From Spirosoma aerolatum (GTDB lineage: Bacteria; Bacteroidota; Bacteroidia; Cytophagales; Spirosomataceae): 64,000 bases of DNA. The notes under the pieces were generated by a model. The model ran no database searches and had not been told where the DNA came from. It saw only the letters and a program-made list of their open reading frames with translations. This document shows positions 8,016-17,437 of this stretch, piece by piece. The translations under genes were made by a program, and so were the position numbers. Location: positions 5,465,501-5,529,500 of the forward strand of contig NZ_CP020104.1 in assembly GCF_002056795.1 (NCBI RefSeq), given 5' to 3'. Positions within the stretch are counted from its first letter, which is position 1. Each line of letters opens with the position of its first letter.

Positions 8016-9083
8016 ATGAAACGGTTTCTTTTCCTATCCCTCCTCTTAGCGATTGCCAGTAACTGCGGTCCATTACTTCCCGACCAGTACACACAAGGCC
8101 AGTTCCCCGAAACCGTCGAGAACTTAGGGGATATTAATTCCGTCGATGACGATTATAACTCGACCAGTCATGTTGTGGGAAATATCATGGCGCTGGTATT
8201 CTCCTCTAAACGAGGAGGGCGAACCGATTTCGACTTCGTTCATGAATCGCTGGAAACGTCCTTTAATCTACGAAACGGAGCAATTACGTTTGATTCTCAT
8301 CCCTACGGAGGCTTAGATGTTGTCGAAGAGCAAAGTCCACTGACCTGGGCCACCGGCAAAGCCAACTCCAATGCCAACGAATTAGGCCCTTATATCCGCT
8401 CGTTTACCCATGATTTAAACATCAGTACGTCATACAGTGATACGCACTTCGGAGAGTATCTGATGCTGTTTGCTTCCGATCGGACTGGCAATCTGGATAT
8501 TTACCTGACACATAATTATCAGTCATCACCCACTTCCGTAAGCGGCCTGTCGAGTCGGGTCAGCAATAAGGTATTTGTCGATCCTAAGCCGGTATCCTTC
8601 CTCAACTCGCTCTATGATGACGCCTATCCAACGTTTGACAAAACCAACCAAACCATTTACTTTACGTCTAACCGGGCCGGTTCGTTCGATGTATACAAAG
8701 CTACTTTACCAACTCTCTCTCCGTCCGCATTACCAGCCCAATTAACCACGCTGGCCGATGTCCCGATTGAAAAGGTAACAGCTCTGTCTTCCTCAGCCGA
8801 TGATAAATGCCCGTTTATCCGTGGAGATAAGTTGGTATTTACGTCTAACCGTCCGGGAGGTTATGGTGGATTCGATCTGTATTACAGCCAATGGACGTCA
8901 GGGGGCTGGTCAGCTCCTGTCAATTTCGGTCCTGCCATCAATACAAAGTATGATGAATACCGCCCTATTCTGGTCAGTGTAAACCAGTTTAGTAATCAAC
9001 TAATGCTCTTTTCCTCGAATCGTCCGGGAGGCAAAGGCGGGTTCGACTTATATCGGGTGGGTATTCCCATCAATCAGCCGTAG
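8016..9083 (+). CDS. PD40/WD40-like beta-propeller lipoprotein
   Basis: The protein has 355 residues from the chosen start. Residues 1-17 form a hydrophobic signal ending IASNC, compatible with lipoprotein processing though Asn at -1 is unusual. PD40 repeats follow, with signatures such as LMLFASDRTGNLDIY, IYFTSNRAGSFDVY, LVFTSNRPGGYGGFDLY and LMLFSSNRPGGKGGFDLY. The family forms TolB-like propellers in envelope proteins, often near OmpA-like domains; no OmpA domain is present here. Earlier in-frame starts at 7986 (TTG) and 7995 (ATG) were rejected because the signal peptide begins cleanly at 8016. The role is unknown. Confidence 0.82.
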   Translation: MKRFLFLSLLLAIASNCGPLLPDQYTQGQFPETVENLGDINSVDDDYNSTSHVVGNIMALVFSSKRGGRTDFDFVHESLETSFNLRNGAITFDSHPYGGLDVVEEQSPLTWATGKANSNANELGPYIRSFTHDLNISTSYSDTHFGEYLMLFASDRTGNLDIYLTHNYQSSPTSVSGLSSRVSNKVFVDPKPVSFLNSLYDDAYPTFDKTNQTIYFTSNRAGSFDVYKATLPTLSPSALPAQLTTLADVPIEKVTALSSSADDKCPFIRGDKLVFTSNRPGGYGGFDLYYSQWTSGGWSAPVNFGPAINTKYDEYRPILVSVNQFSNQLMLFSSNRPGGKGGFDLYRVGIPINQP

Positions 9084-9122
9084 GTTTTATAGCTCTTCGA
9101 CGCATTATTTCATCTAACTATT

Positions 9123-10307
9123 TTACTGCTGAATGGCTTTCACTTCCTGCCCATCCCGGATTTCTTCGGATGCTTTTTTGACAATGGCCATACCCGGCTG
9201 AACGTCGCCAAATACTTCGACCAGGCTGTCCAGCACATTACCTTTTTGCACCGAAACCCACTGTGCCCGGTTGCCCTGTACCTTAATTAGAAACATCTTC
9301 TCGCTGGAGTTGACTACGGCAGTTGTCGGTACAAACAGGGTTTTAGCCGTACGCTCGATAGGCATCTGCACCTCGGCATACATACCGGCTTTCAGTTCAT
9401 GTGCAGCATTCGGCACATCAAACTCAGCTATCATCGACCGATTGGCTTCAACCAGACTCTGGGCCGAACGAGCCAGTTTTGCATTGAACCGATGATCGGG
9501 CATGGCGTTGACCGTAAACGAAACCGAACTATTGGCAGGCAACTGATTAGCGAACAACTCAGGGATAGCCACCGTCAGGCGAAGGGTTCGGCTGTCTTCC
9601 AGCACAAATAACGGTTTACCGCTATCACCCGCGCCGACCAAGGCACCGGGGCTGATATTCCGCTCGATAACAATACCATCAAACGGGGCCGTAATGGTCA
9701 GGTATTGGCGTAGTTCGGTCTTCGCCTGATAGTTGGAACGGGATGCCTGCACGGTTCCCCTCGCTACAGCAACCATAGCGCTGTCGGCCTCCATGCGAGC
9801 CTGCGCCTGGTCGAGTTCATTGGCGGATACGGCTCCTTCCATTTTGGCCGTTTGCAACAGCCGCGTATACGTCAGTTTGCTGGCACGGGCACGGGTTGTC
9901 TGTTCCACCAGCGTGGCCTCCTGCGCCTGTAGCTGCGCCTGAGCCTGACTCAGCTCGGAAATAACTTCGGGCGCATCCAGCCGAGCCAGTACCTGCCCTT
10001 TACGAACAACAGTACCCCGGTCGACTGAAACGTCCCGGACAAACCCCTTTACTTTGGCGTACATACTCACCCGGTTCCAGGGTTTCAGTTCACCGGGGAG
10101 CGTAACCCGTTTGCTGGGCTGGAGCGACTGCACTGTCGATACCACTACCTGCTGAATTTCGGGCTCTTTAACCGATATCTTATGGTCACTGCTGGCGGAA
10201 GTGCAGGCAACCATAGCTGTAGATATGCATAGGCTCAGGGATAAAGAGCGAAAGAGCGAAAGAGTGAAAGAGCGATTATCGTGAAAAGAAGCCATGTCTG
10301 TTGCCAT
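9123..10307 (-). CDS. RND efflux periplasmic adaptor (membrane fusion protein) lipoprotein
   Basis: The protein has 394 residues from the chosen start. The signal peptide ends with lipobox MVAC (Cys35). The mature protein shows the HlyD/AcrA layout: barrel-sandwich strand GFVRDVSVDRGTVVRKGQVLARLD, a long coiled-coil hairpin (ELSQAQAQLQAQEATL to QASRSNYQAKTELRQ), the second lipoyl half ITAPFDGIVIERNISPG, then beta-barrel and membrane-proximal domains. It links the RND pump to TolC and is the last gene of the tolC-RND-MFP operon. Residues 12-22 are encoded by a tandem AGYGAAAG repeat. ATGs at 10343 and 10295 are alternative starts. Confidence 0.9.
   Translation of the reverse strand: MATDMASFHDNRSFTLSLFRSLSLSLCISTAMVACTSASSDHKISVKEPEIQQVVVSTVQSLQPSKRVTLPGELKPWNRVSMYAKVKGFVRDVSVDRGTVVRKGQVLARLDAPEVISELSQAQAQLQAQEATLVEQTTRARASKLTYTRLLQTAKMEGAVSANELDQAQARMEADSAMVAVARGTVQASRSNYQAKTELRQYLTITAPFDGIVIERNISPGALVGAGDSGKPLFVLEDSRTLRLTVAIPELFANQLPANSSVSFTVNAMPDHRFNAKLARSAQSLVEANRSMIAEFDVPNAAHELKAGMYAEVQMPIERTAKTLFVPTTAVVNSSEKMFLIKVQGNRAQWVSVQKGNVLDSLVEVFGDVQPGMAIVKKASEEIRDGQEVKAIQQ
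10243..10274. repeat. tandem octamer repeat inside a coding region (half-site)
   Basis: Four near-identical 8-bp units (AGCGAAAG with one AGTGAAAG variant) run in tandem. The same units form inverted arms at 29455-29532, 54056-54134 and 61660-61737. Here only one arm is present, and it lies in frame within the signal peptide of the efflux adaptor, encoding a stretch of Leu/Ser/Phe/Arg. Confidence 0.9.
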
Positions 10308-10329
10308 TGAAAGGATGTAAAGACCAATT

Positions 10330-13300
10330 TTATGCTGTAGCACTTAGTTCGGGATGATAGAATTTGCTTTCCGGGTCTTCGGGATCGAGCGATACGGATT
10401 GGATAGCGGCTTTGGCCTGAAGTTGCGTAAACACACAGGGCAGAATCAGCAAAGCGGCCAATGTAGACGCAATCAACCCACCGATAACTGCCTGACCCAA
10501 TGGGGCAATCTGATCGCCCCCTTCGCCCAGACCCGAAGCCATCGGCACCATCCCGGCAATCATGGCAATACTGGTCATCAGGATGGGGCGAATCCGGCTG
10601 TTAGCTGCCAATACAGCAGCCTTTCGGGTTTCGCCTATTTCCAGTCGTAAGTTCTCGGCGTTCGTTACCATCAGAATCGCATTGGCTACCGATACCCCTA
10701 CTGACATAATCAGCCCCATATACGATTGCAGGTTCAGCGTAGCGCCACAGGCCAGCAACATCAGCAAGGCCCCCGCTACCACAGCCGGAATAGCCGCCAG
10801 GATAACCAGCGACAGCTTAAACGACTGGTAGTTGGCCGCCAGCAGTAAGAAGATAATGATAATCGCGACCAGCAGACCTGTTTGCAAACTGCTCAGTGTA
10901 TCGGCTAGCAGCCGGGTTTGGCCCCGCATCTCCACAATAACCCCACGGGGTGGATCGCCAGCGTCTTTGATAGCCTGCATAACGGCTTTCTGGGCCGTAC
11001 CCAGGTCTTTTTTCTGAAGATTGGCCGTCACCGTCACTAGCCGGTTTGGTCCTGCCCGGTCGTATTCGCCGGGGGCCGTCCCTTCCGAGAACGTAGCCAC
11101 ATCCGACAGGAGCGGGCGCATTTCACCACTTTTCAACGGAATATTCCCGATGTCGCTGGTATTAGCCATCTGATATTCAGGAATCTGTACCTGCACCTGA
11201 TACGCCAGCCCTTTCGAATCGTCGAGCCAGAGGTTTTTATCGGTAAAGCGGCTCGACGATGTAGCCGCCACCATCGACCGGGCCACTTGCGTCGATGTAA
11301 CCCCCAACTGCCCGGCCCGTTCGCGGTTCATGGTCACGTTCAGGATCGGGTACGATAGCGGCTGGGCTATCTGCACATCGCGCAGGTAAGCAATCTGGTT
11401 CATCCGGTCTTTGATTTTGTTCGCAAACCGTCCTGCTTCATTCAGGTCTTTGGCAGCTACGGTCACTTCAATTGGTGTAGCCGATCCCTGACTCATGATT
11501 TTGTCGACCAGTTCAATCGGCTCAAACGAAATGCGGGCATTGGGTAAGGCACTGGCAATCCGACTACGTAACTGCTCTTTCAGATCATCCATCTTCACCG
11601 GAAAATCTTCGTGTAGCGACACCTGCAAAACGGCTTCATGTGGGCCGCTGTTGAACACAAAGATGTTTGATGTACCATAGCTGGACGGCACCGTACCGAC
11701 ATAAGCCGATGAAATATCAAGATGCTCAGGGCCTACTTCCTTTTTGATAATATCGAGGACTTTCAAGGTCGCCAGCTCGGTCCGTTCTACCCGTGTACCA
11801 TCAGGAACACGCAACCGAAGCTGAAACTGGTGGCTGTTGGCATGAGGCAGAATATCCGTCCCGATCACCAGAAAACAAACCACAATTATCGCCAGCGAGC
11901 CGATCAGATAACCACCCACTACCAGCCCCCGATGGTTTATAATCGTTTCAAGCTGAGCCGTATACCGTTGCTTGAACTTCTCAAAACCCGTAGCATTTTT
12001 TGTTGGATGGGCCGCTTCGTCCAGCATCATGTGGCGTTCCTGGGCGTCTAGCGCTAACGTTGGCGCTTCGTGCTTAGGATGGGCTTTCAACAGCCAATTG
12101 GCCATCACCGGCACGAGTGTCTGCGACAGGATGAACGAGGCAATCATGGCAAACCCTACGGAAAGTGACAGCGGCAGAAACATGGAACGGGGGATGCCAC
12201 TCATCACAAAGGCCGGGGCAAACACCGCCAGAATAGCCAGCAGAATCAGGAATTCGGGGAAAATGATTTCCTTACAGGCATCCCAGATCGCAACCGCTTT
12301 CGGCTTGCCTTCTTCCAGATGCTGGTGAATATTTTCAATCGTCACCGTCGCCTGATCGACCAGGATACCAATGGCCAGTGCCAGCCCCGACAGCGTCATG
12401 ATGTTGATAGTTTGCCCGAACAGATTGAGCAGAATCACCGCCGACAGCACCGAAATCGGGATGGTCAGTACGACAATAATCACACTCCGCCAGTCGCGCA
12501 GGAAAAGTAATACCATCAAGCCAGTCAGGATAGCGCCCAAAACCCCTTCTGTCACCAGACTTTTAAGTGCGTTGGTCACATACACCGACTGGTCGAATTC
12601 GTACGAAATCTTTACATCTTCGGGTACAGCCGCCTGTAGTTCGGGCATCGCCTTGCGGATGTTGTTCACGACATCAAGCGTCGAGGCATCCGACTTTTTG
12701 ACCACCGGAATGTATACCGCCCGTCGACCGTTGACCAGTGCATAACTGACCGTTACGTCGGCGGCATCCTCCACCGTTCCAATATCCCGTACAAACACCG
12801 TTGGGCCCGTACCAATCCGAATCGGAATATTCAGAAAATCTTCCGGGCGTTTCACCAGCGAATTTACGGGGGTCATCAGCGCTTTATCCCCAATCCGAAT
12901 ATTCCCGGCGGGCGATGGCTGGTTATTGGTCGTAATGGCTTTAATGACCTCTTCAGGCGTAAGCTGATAACTACGCACCAGTTGCGGATTCACCCGGATA
13001 ACGATGGTACGCTGGTTCCCTCCAAACGGTGGAGGACTCGACACGCCCGGAATCCGGGAGAACATCGGCCGCACACGAGACGAGGCATAATCCTGAATTT
13101 CGTTCAATGACCGACTCTGACTTTCAAACACCAATTGCCCTACCGGCACCGAACTGGCATCGAAACGCACCACCTGGGGCGGCACCGTACCCTCAGGCAT
13201 ATAGGCTTTTGCGCGTGAAACGTTGTTGGCTACCTCGGCTGCAGCCTGCGCCATATCGGTGCCCGGATAAAATTGCAGCTTGATCAGCGATAGTCCCTGA

Positions 13301-13557
13301 ATCGTTTTTACCTCAACATCGCGAATCCCCGATACGTAGAGAAAGTGGTCCTGATAACGAGTAGCGATAAACCCGTCCATCTGGTCGGGAGCCATACCCC
13401 CATAAGGCTGTACTACGTAAATAGTCGGTAGATCGAGGTTCGGGAAAATGTCGACCGGGATAGTAAACAGGGACATCACAGCGAAGAACAACAGTCCCAT
13501 AACCGCTACCACCACCGAAATCGGCTTTCGCAGCGCAGATCGAATGATTGAATTCAT
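10330..13557 (-). CDS. RND-family multidrug efflux transporter, inner-membrane pump
   Basis: The protein has 1075 residues, the usual length for AcrB/MexB-type RND pumps. Features in order: first membrane helix (13-31), porter sequence with FPNLDLPTIYVVQPYGG, helices 2-6 at about 335-500 including GILVDQATVTIENIHQHLEEGK (the Asp in helix 4 is the proton-relay position), a second porter half, and C-terminal helices at about 860-1050. The substrate cannot be read from sequence; the lack of CzcA-specific DFG motifs favours organic compounds over metals. It lies between the TolC and MFP genes in the same operon, 22 bp from the chosen MFP start. Confidence 0.93.
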   Translation of the reverse strand: MNSIIRSALRKPISVVVAVMGLLFFAVMSLFTIPVDIFPNLDLPTIYVVQPYGGMAPDQMDGFIATRYQDHFLYVSGIRDVEVKTIQGLSLIKLQFYPGTDMAQAAAEVANNVSRAKAYMPEGTVPPQVVRFDASSVPVGQLVFESQSRSLNEIQDYASSRVRPMFSRIPGVSSPPPFGGNQRTIVIRVNPQLVRSYQLTPEEVIKAITTNNQPSPAGNIRIGDKALMTPVNSLVKRPEDFLNIPIRIGTGPTVFVRDIGTVEDAADVTVSYALVNGRRAVYIPVVKKSDASTLDVVNNIRKAMPELQAAVPEDVKISYEFDQSVYVTNALKSLVTEGVLGAILTGLMVLLFLRDWRSVIIVVLTIPISVLSAVILLNLFGQTINIMTLSGLALAIGILVDQATVTIENIHQHLEEGKPKAVAIWDACKEIIFPEFLILLAILAVFAPAFVMSGIPRSMFLPLSLSVGFAMIASFILSQTLVPVMANWLLKAHPKHEAPTLALDAQERHMMLDEAAHPTKNATGFEKFKQRYTAQLETIINHRGLVVGGYLIGSLAIIVVCFLVIGTDILPHANSHQFQLRLRVPDGTRVERTELATLKVLDIIKKEVGPEHLDISSAYVGTVPSSYGTSNIFVFNSGPHEAVLQVSLHEDFPVKMDDLKEQLRSRIASALPNARISFEPIELVDKIMSQGSATPIEVTVAAKDLNEAGRFANKIKDRMNQIAYLRDVQIAQPLSYPILNVTMNRERAGQLGVTSTQVARSMVAATSSSRFTDKNLWLDDSKGLAYQVQVQIPEYQMANTSDIGNIPLKSGEMRPLLSDVATFSEGTAPGEYDRAGPNRLVTVTANLQKKDLGTAQKAVMQAIKDAGDPPRGVIVEMRGQTRLLADTLSSLQTGLLVAIIIIFLLLAANYQSFKLSLVILAAIPAVVAGALLMLLACGATLNLQSYMGLIMSVGVSVANAILMVTNAENLRLEIGETRKAAVLAANSRIRPILMTSIAMIAGMVPMASGLGEGGDQIAPLGQAVIGGLIASTLAALLILPCVFTQLQAKAAIQSVSLDPEDPESKFYHPELSATA

Positions 13558-13659
13558 CTTAGTATAGCATTCTGTTTTCAGTTTTCAATTAGTTGCTGTG
13601 AGGCTGACAAACGCGTCAGCCCCGGCGAGGACTCGCAACTGTAGACACTAAAAACTGGT

Positions 13660-15093
13660 TTATTTTACCTGATTCATAAATAGCGACAAATCCCCTTCAG
13701 CAGCGGCTTTCAGCAGTAGAAACCGCCAGACATTACTGGTGGCTACGTAGCCATCGACTTCGGCCCTATTGAGCGTAACCACACTCTGTAGCAGGGTCGG
13801 CAAATCGGTTAAACCACTGGTATAGCGAGCCTTAGCCTGATCGTATGCCTGACGAGCCGCCCGTAGCTGAAGCGGGGCCTGACGCGCCTGTTCCAGTGCT
13901 ACGTCATACTGCGTATCTGCTTCCTGGTACTGTCGGTTGATTCGCAAACGCTGCTCATTGAACAATTGCCGGAATCGCTCTATCTGAAACTGATCGGCCT
14001 GGTAATCACGTCTGGTGCGTATCATATTGGTTAAATTCCAGCGAGCCACGATTCCAACGAGGTAATTCCCTACCTGATAGCCGAGGCCATTAATCTGATT
14101 ATTCAGAAAAATATCTCCTTGATTGGAAAAGCCCGAACCACGCGCATTACCTACCCCGACCAGTGAAATCATGGGTATCCCCGATCGCTGGGTTGCTAAA
14201 CTCCGGGCCGCCGACAGATTGACCTGTGATTCGAACAGTCGAAGCGTTGGGTTCTTGGGCGAAATGGAATCCGACAGAAACGAATCGTTAGGCAGATTGG
14301 TGTAGAAGCGCATACTGTCGACCCGGAGGTTGGTCTGCAACAAGCCCGTTAGTTCGGATAACCGGAGCCGTTGTACCTGCTCGCGCTGCTGACTCTCGAG
14401 TAGAAGCAAACGCGCCCGAACGGCCTCTGCTGTGGCCAGCGCACTATCGACGCCCGCCCGCATACCCGACCGGACTCCCGAATCGACTACCCGTTTGAAG
14501 GTTTCGGCCCGGTCTAGGTTACTCCGTTGTATCTGAACCAGTTTCTGATTGATCAGTAAAAGCAGATAGGCATCGATGGTGCGCACCTGATGCTGAAACA
14601 CTTCATTTTCATAATCGACCTGACTCCGTTGCAGATCGGCGTTGGCTACGCCAATGTTCGCTTTGATCCGCCCAAACGTGATAGCCCGCCATTCGATAGA
14701 AGCGGTCGAAAAACTACCAAAACTAGCCTGCGAAATCGCGACAGGCCGTACACCACCCGATGTAGAAATATTGACGCTTTCATTTGGGAAGAAAGACCCA
14801 TTCAGGCTGTTACTGGTGGCATAGTTGTACTGATGCTGAAGCAGCATAATCGGCATCAGTTCAGTCCGACTGGCCTGTACCCGACGCTCGGCACTACTGA
14901 TTTCGGCCTGCTTCGCTTTCAGAAACGGATACTGTCGTACGCTCTGCTCGACCACCTGATTCAGCGAGAGTGCCTGTCCCCAGGACGGTAGCCCGGATAG
15001 ACTCAACCCCACCAGAATACACCCAGTTTGCCAGTACCGGTTTCTCGTTATTAAAAACCGTTGTCGAACGTAAGCGAAAAAAAAGCTCGTCAT
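13660..15093 (-). CDS. TolC-family outer-membrane efflux protein
   Basis: The protein has 477 residues from the chosen ATG. An N-terminal signal-like hydrophobic stretch (about 22-41, ending SWGQA) precedes two OEP repeats. The first starts ALSLNQVVEQSVRQYPFLKAKQAEI, and the second ends with RAARQAYDQAKARYTSGLTDLPTLLQ, the typical conserved helix. Members form trimeric export ducts. It is first in a three-gene leftward operon with the RND pump and adaptor. An in-frame ATG at 15099 lies inside a 12-bp-arm palindrome, so the palindrome either spans or directly precedes the start. The 102-bp gap to the pump gene holds a small GCTGAC/GTCAGC hairpin. Confidence 0.9.
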   Translation of the reverse strand: MTSFFFAYVRQRFLITRNRYWQTGCILVGLSLSGLPSWGQALSLNQVVEQSVRQYPFLKAKQAEISSAERRVQASRTELMPIMLLQHQYNYATSNSLNGSFFPNESVNISTSGGVRPVAISQASFGSFSTASIEWRAITFGRIKANIGVANADLQRSQVDYENEVFQHQVRTIDAYLLLLINQKLVQIQRSNLDRAETFKRVVDSGVRSGMRAGVDSALATAEAVRARLLLLESQQREQVQRLRLSELTGLLQTNLRVDSMRFYTNLPNDSFLSDSISPKNPTLRLFESQVNLSAARSLATQRSGIPMISLVGVGNARGSGFSNQGDIFLNNQINGLGYQVGNYLVGIVARWNLTNMIRTRRDYQADQFQIERFRQLFNEQRLRINRQYQEADTQYDVALEQARQAPLQLRAARQAYDQAKARYTSGLTDLPTLLQSVVTLNRAEVDGYVATSNVWRFLLLKAAAEGDLSLFMNQVK

Positions 15094-15096
15094 GTC

Positions 15097-15136
15097 CATA
15101 CACCTGACGGCCCTTTAGCCGACAGTCAGGTGTATG
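15097..15136. promoter_or_regulatory. perfect palindrome at the start of the efflux operon
   Basis: CATACACCTGAC at 15097-15108 and GTCAGGTGTATG at 15125-15136 are perfect 12-bp inverted repeats. The 16-nt spacer itself contains GGC and GCC, extending the symmetry. The element covers the upstream edge of the tolC-like start codon. It could be an operator for a regulator encoded elsewhere, or an RNA hairpin that controls translation. No regulator gene lies next to the operon. Confidence 0.6.
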
Positions 15137-15496
15137 CAAAACACTGCATCAATTTTGGAAACATTTGGGAAAACAGGTAGTTGGGGATACGTTTAAAAAC
15201 TATCTCCCCCATAAAACACACGATTGTATGGCAATCGGAGTTATCGGCTTTTCATCAACAGCACATTCCTATAGTACCTCTTTTAATTGTGCTGATATGC
15301 ACAAGCCAGAGTTTAACGGTATTAGTTGCCTTCTCTATCATTTAGAGCAAAATAAATAGTTAGTAAACCGATAGTCTATGCTTTTTGAACTCGAACCGCG
15401 ATCAATTATGGGAGAGTCATCCTTAGTAGCGGTTTATTTTTCGCGCTATCTCTGCAACCGATTGCATAGAATACTAAATCCGTTAATGCACGTATA
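15137..15496. other. 360-bp intergenic region between divergent genes
   Basis: This AT-rich gap separates the leftward efflux operon from the rightward esterase genes, so it must hold promoters for both. No box pair with convincing spacing was found. A 64-codon frame at 15165-15359 looks non-coding. No repeat or RNA gene was seen. Confidence 0.5.
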
Positions 15497-17416
15497 ATGA
15501 AGCACCTACTAATTATTTGTTTGCTCTGTATTTTAACGAACTCAACGCAGGCTCAGCTTCGCTTGCCCCGCCTAATCAGCAACGGAATGGTATTGCAGCG
15601 CGACACGCCCCTGAACATATGGGGATGGGCCAAAGCGGGTGAAAAAATTACGGTGCGTTTCAACCGGAAAACCTACAAAACCGTCACCGATGCTACCGGA
15701 AAATGGCAGGTCAAGTTGCCATCGACAGCAGCAGGTGGCCCCTACAGCATGGATATCGTGGGCAGTACGCAACTAACCGTAAACGATATTCTGATGGGGG
15801 ATGTATGGTTTTGTAGTGGGCAGAGCAATATGGTTCACCAGCTCAACATTCATGACGTGACCTATGCCAACGAAATTGCGAAAGCCAACTATCCGCAAAT
15901 TCGCCAGTTCTGGATTCCCACCCTTACGAACCTGCAGGGACCTCAGAGCGATCTGCCCAATGGCCAATGGAAAGCTGCTGTTGGGGAAGATGTCCGCCCG
16001 TTCTCGGCTGTAGCTTATTTCTTTGCCAAAAAAATTCACCAACAGTATGGGATACCTATCGGCATCATTAACGCCAGTGTAGGCGGTACCCCCATCGAAG
16101 CCTGGATGAGTGAAGAGGGCCTGACCGATTTTGTTACCCTAAAAGCTACTGCTGAGAAGAATAAAGACACCACCTATATCAACAGTCTGTCCCGACGACA
16201 GCCCACCCACCGACCGGCTCCTCCTGTAGATTTAGGACAGACAGGAGCCACCAAATGGTATGACCCGGCTTACGTTCCCAAAGGCTGGCGGCCTATCAAT
16301 ATTCCCGGTTATTGGGAAGATCAGGGCATTAAAGACCTGAACGGTGTGGTTTGGTATCGACGGGAAATTACCATCCCGGCCTCTATGGCTGGTAAACCGG
16401 CCCGCGTCTTTCTGGGGCGAATCGTCGATGCCGACGAACTCTATATCAATGGCAAGTCGGTCGGTCGAACCACCTATCAGTACCCACAACGCCGGTATGC
16501 CGTTCCGCCCGATTTGCTGAAAGCTGGTAAAAACGTGTTTGTCGTGCGGGTGACCAATATGGCCGGGAAAGGTGGCTTTGTACCCGACAAGCCGTACTGT
16601 GTTTTTGCGGGTGCCGATACGGTCGATCTGAAAGGGACATGGCAGTATAAAGTCGGCACCGTTTACCGGCCCGTCGAAGGAGTTTTTGGTGGCGGCATCG
16701 CGGCTCAGAATCAGCCAACGGCCTTGTATAATGCCATGGTAGCTCCCGAAATCAAGTTCGCCATCAAAGGTTTTTGCTGGTATCAGGGCGAAAGTAACGC
16801 CGGACAACCTGAGCAGTACCGAACCTTATTACCTGCTCTGATCAAAAACTGGCGAAATCAATGGCAACAGGGAGCGTTGCCCTTTCTATTCATCCAGCTT
16901 CCGGGCTTTATGGACTACAACTATCTCCCTTCTGAAAGCAACTGGGCTATTCTGCGGGAAGGTCAACTCAACGCCTTATCGGTACCCAACACGGCTATGG
17001 TTGTCGCCATTGACCTGGGCGAATGGAACGATATTCACCCCGACAATAAACAGGGAGTTGGAGAACGGCTGGCCCTGGCCGCTTTGAAAACCGCTTACCA
17101 CGAAAACCTGGTTTCTTCAGGTCCTTTGTATCAATCAGCGCAGGTCGACGGCAACAAAATAACGATCAGCTTTACCCATGTTGGCGGTGGCTTGATCACC
17201 CATGATGGCGAGGAACTGGGCGAGTTTGCCATTGCGGGCAGCGACAAAAAATTCGTGTGGGCAAAGGCAAAAATCGAAGGTGATAAAGTGGTCGTTTGGA
17301 GCGACGAGGTACTTTCGCCCAAATTCGTGCGATACGCCTGGGCCGATAACCCCGTGAATCCCAACCTATATAATAAGGAGGGACTACCCGCTTCACCGTT
17401 CCGAACCGACAACTAA
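15497..17416 (+). CDS. sialate O-acetylesterase-family SGNH esterase
   Basis: The protein has 639 residues with a signal peptide (1-20, ending TQAQ). The SGNH hydrolase is split. The N-terminal part has WFCSGQSNM (catalytic Ser110), then ASVGGTPIEAWMS. A galactose-binding/GH2-like insert (about 265-385) carries GVVWYRREITIP and VFLGRIVDADELYING. The catalytic part resumes with CWYQGESNAG and ends with IHPDNKQGVGERLA, where the Asp and His of the triad lie. The family removes O-acetyl groups from sialic acids or plant glycans. It is followed 21 bp later by a CE15 esterase gene, suggesting joint attack on acetylated, glucuronate-bearing polysaccharide such as xylan. Confidence 0.9.
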   Translation: MKHLLIICLLCILTNSTQAQLRLPRLISNGMVLQRDTPLNIWGWAKAGEKITVRFNRKTYKTVTDATGKWQVKLPSTAAGGPYSMDIVGSTQLTVNDILMGDVWFCSGQSNMVHQLNIHDVTYANEIAKANYPQIRQFWIPTLTNLQGPQSDLPNGQWKAAVGEDVRPFSAVAYFFAKKIHQQYGIPIGIINASVGGTPIEAWMSEEGLTDFVTLKATAEKNKDTTYINSLSRRQPTHRPAPPVDLGQTGATKWYDPAYVPKGWRPINIPGYWEDQGIKDLNGVVWYRREITIPASMAGKPARVFLGRIVDADELYINGKSVGRTTYQYPQRRYAVPPDLLKAGKNVFVVRVTNMAGKGGFVPDKPYCVFAGADTVDLKGTWQYKVGTVYRPVEGVFGGGIAAQNQPTALYNAMVAPEIKFAIKGFCWYQGESNAGQPEQYRTLLPALIKNWRNQWQQGALPFLFIQLPGFMDYNYLPSESNWAILREGQLNALSVPNTAMVVAIDLGEWNDIHPDNKQGVGERLALAALKTAYHENLVSSGPLYQSAQVDGNKITISFTHVGGGLITHDGEELGEFAIAGSDKKFVWAKAKIEGDKVVVWSDEVLSPKFVRYAWADNPVNPNLYNKEGLPASPFRTDN

Positions 17417-17437
17417 TCTTCCTAAACCGCTACCTAT

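Noticed and set aside
12371..12745. 124-codon frame opposite the RND pump
   Set aside because: It is the reverse-strand shadow of a long, well-supported pump gene and has no family features.
15165..15359. 64-codon frame in the 360-bp gap
   Set aside because: No start signal, no recognisable composition, and it lies where promoters for the divergent genes are expected.
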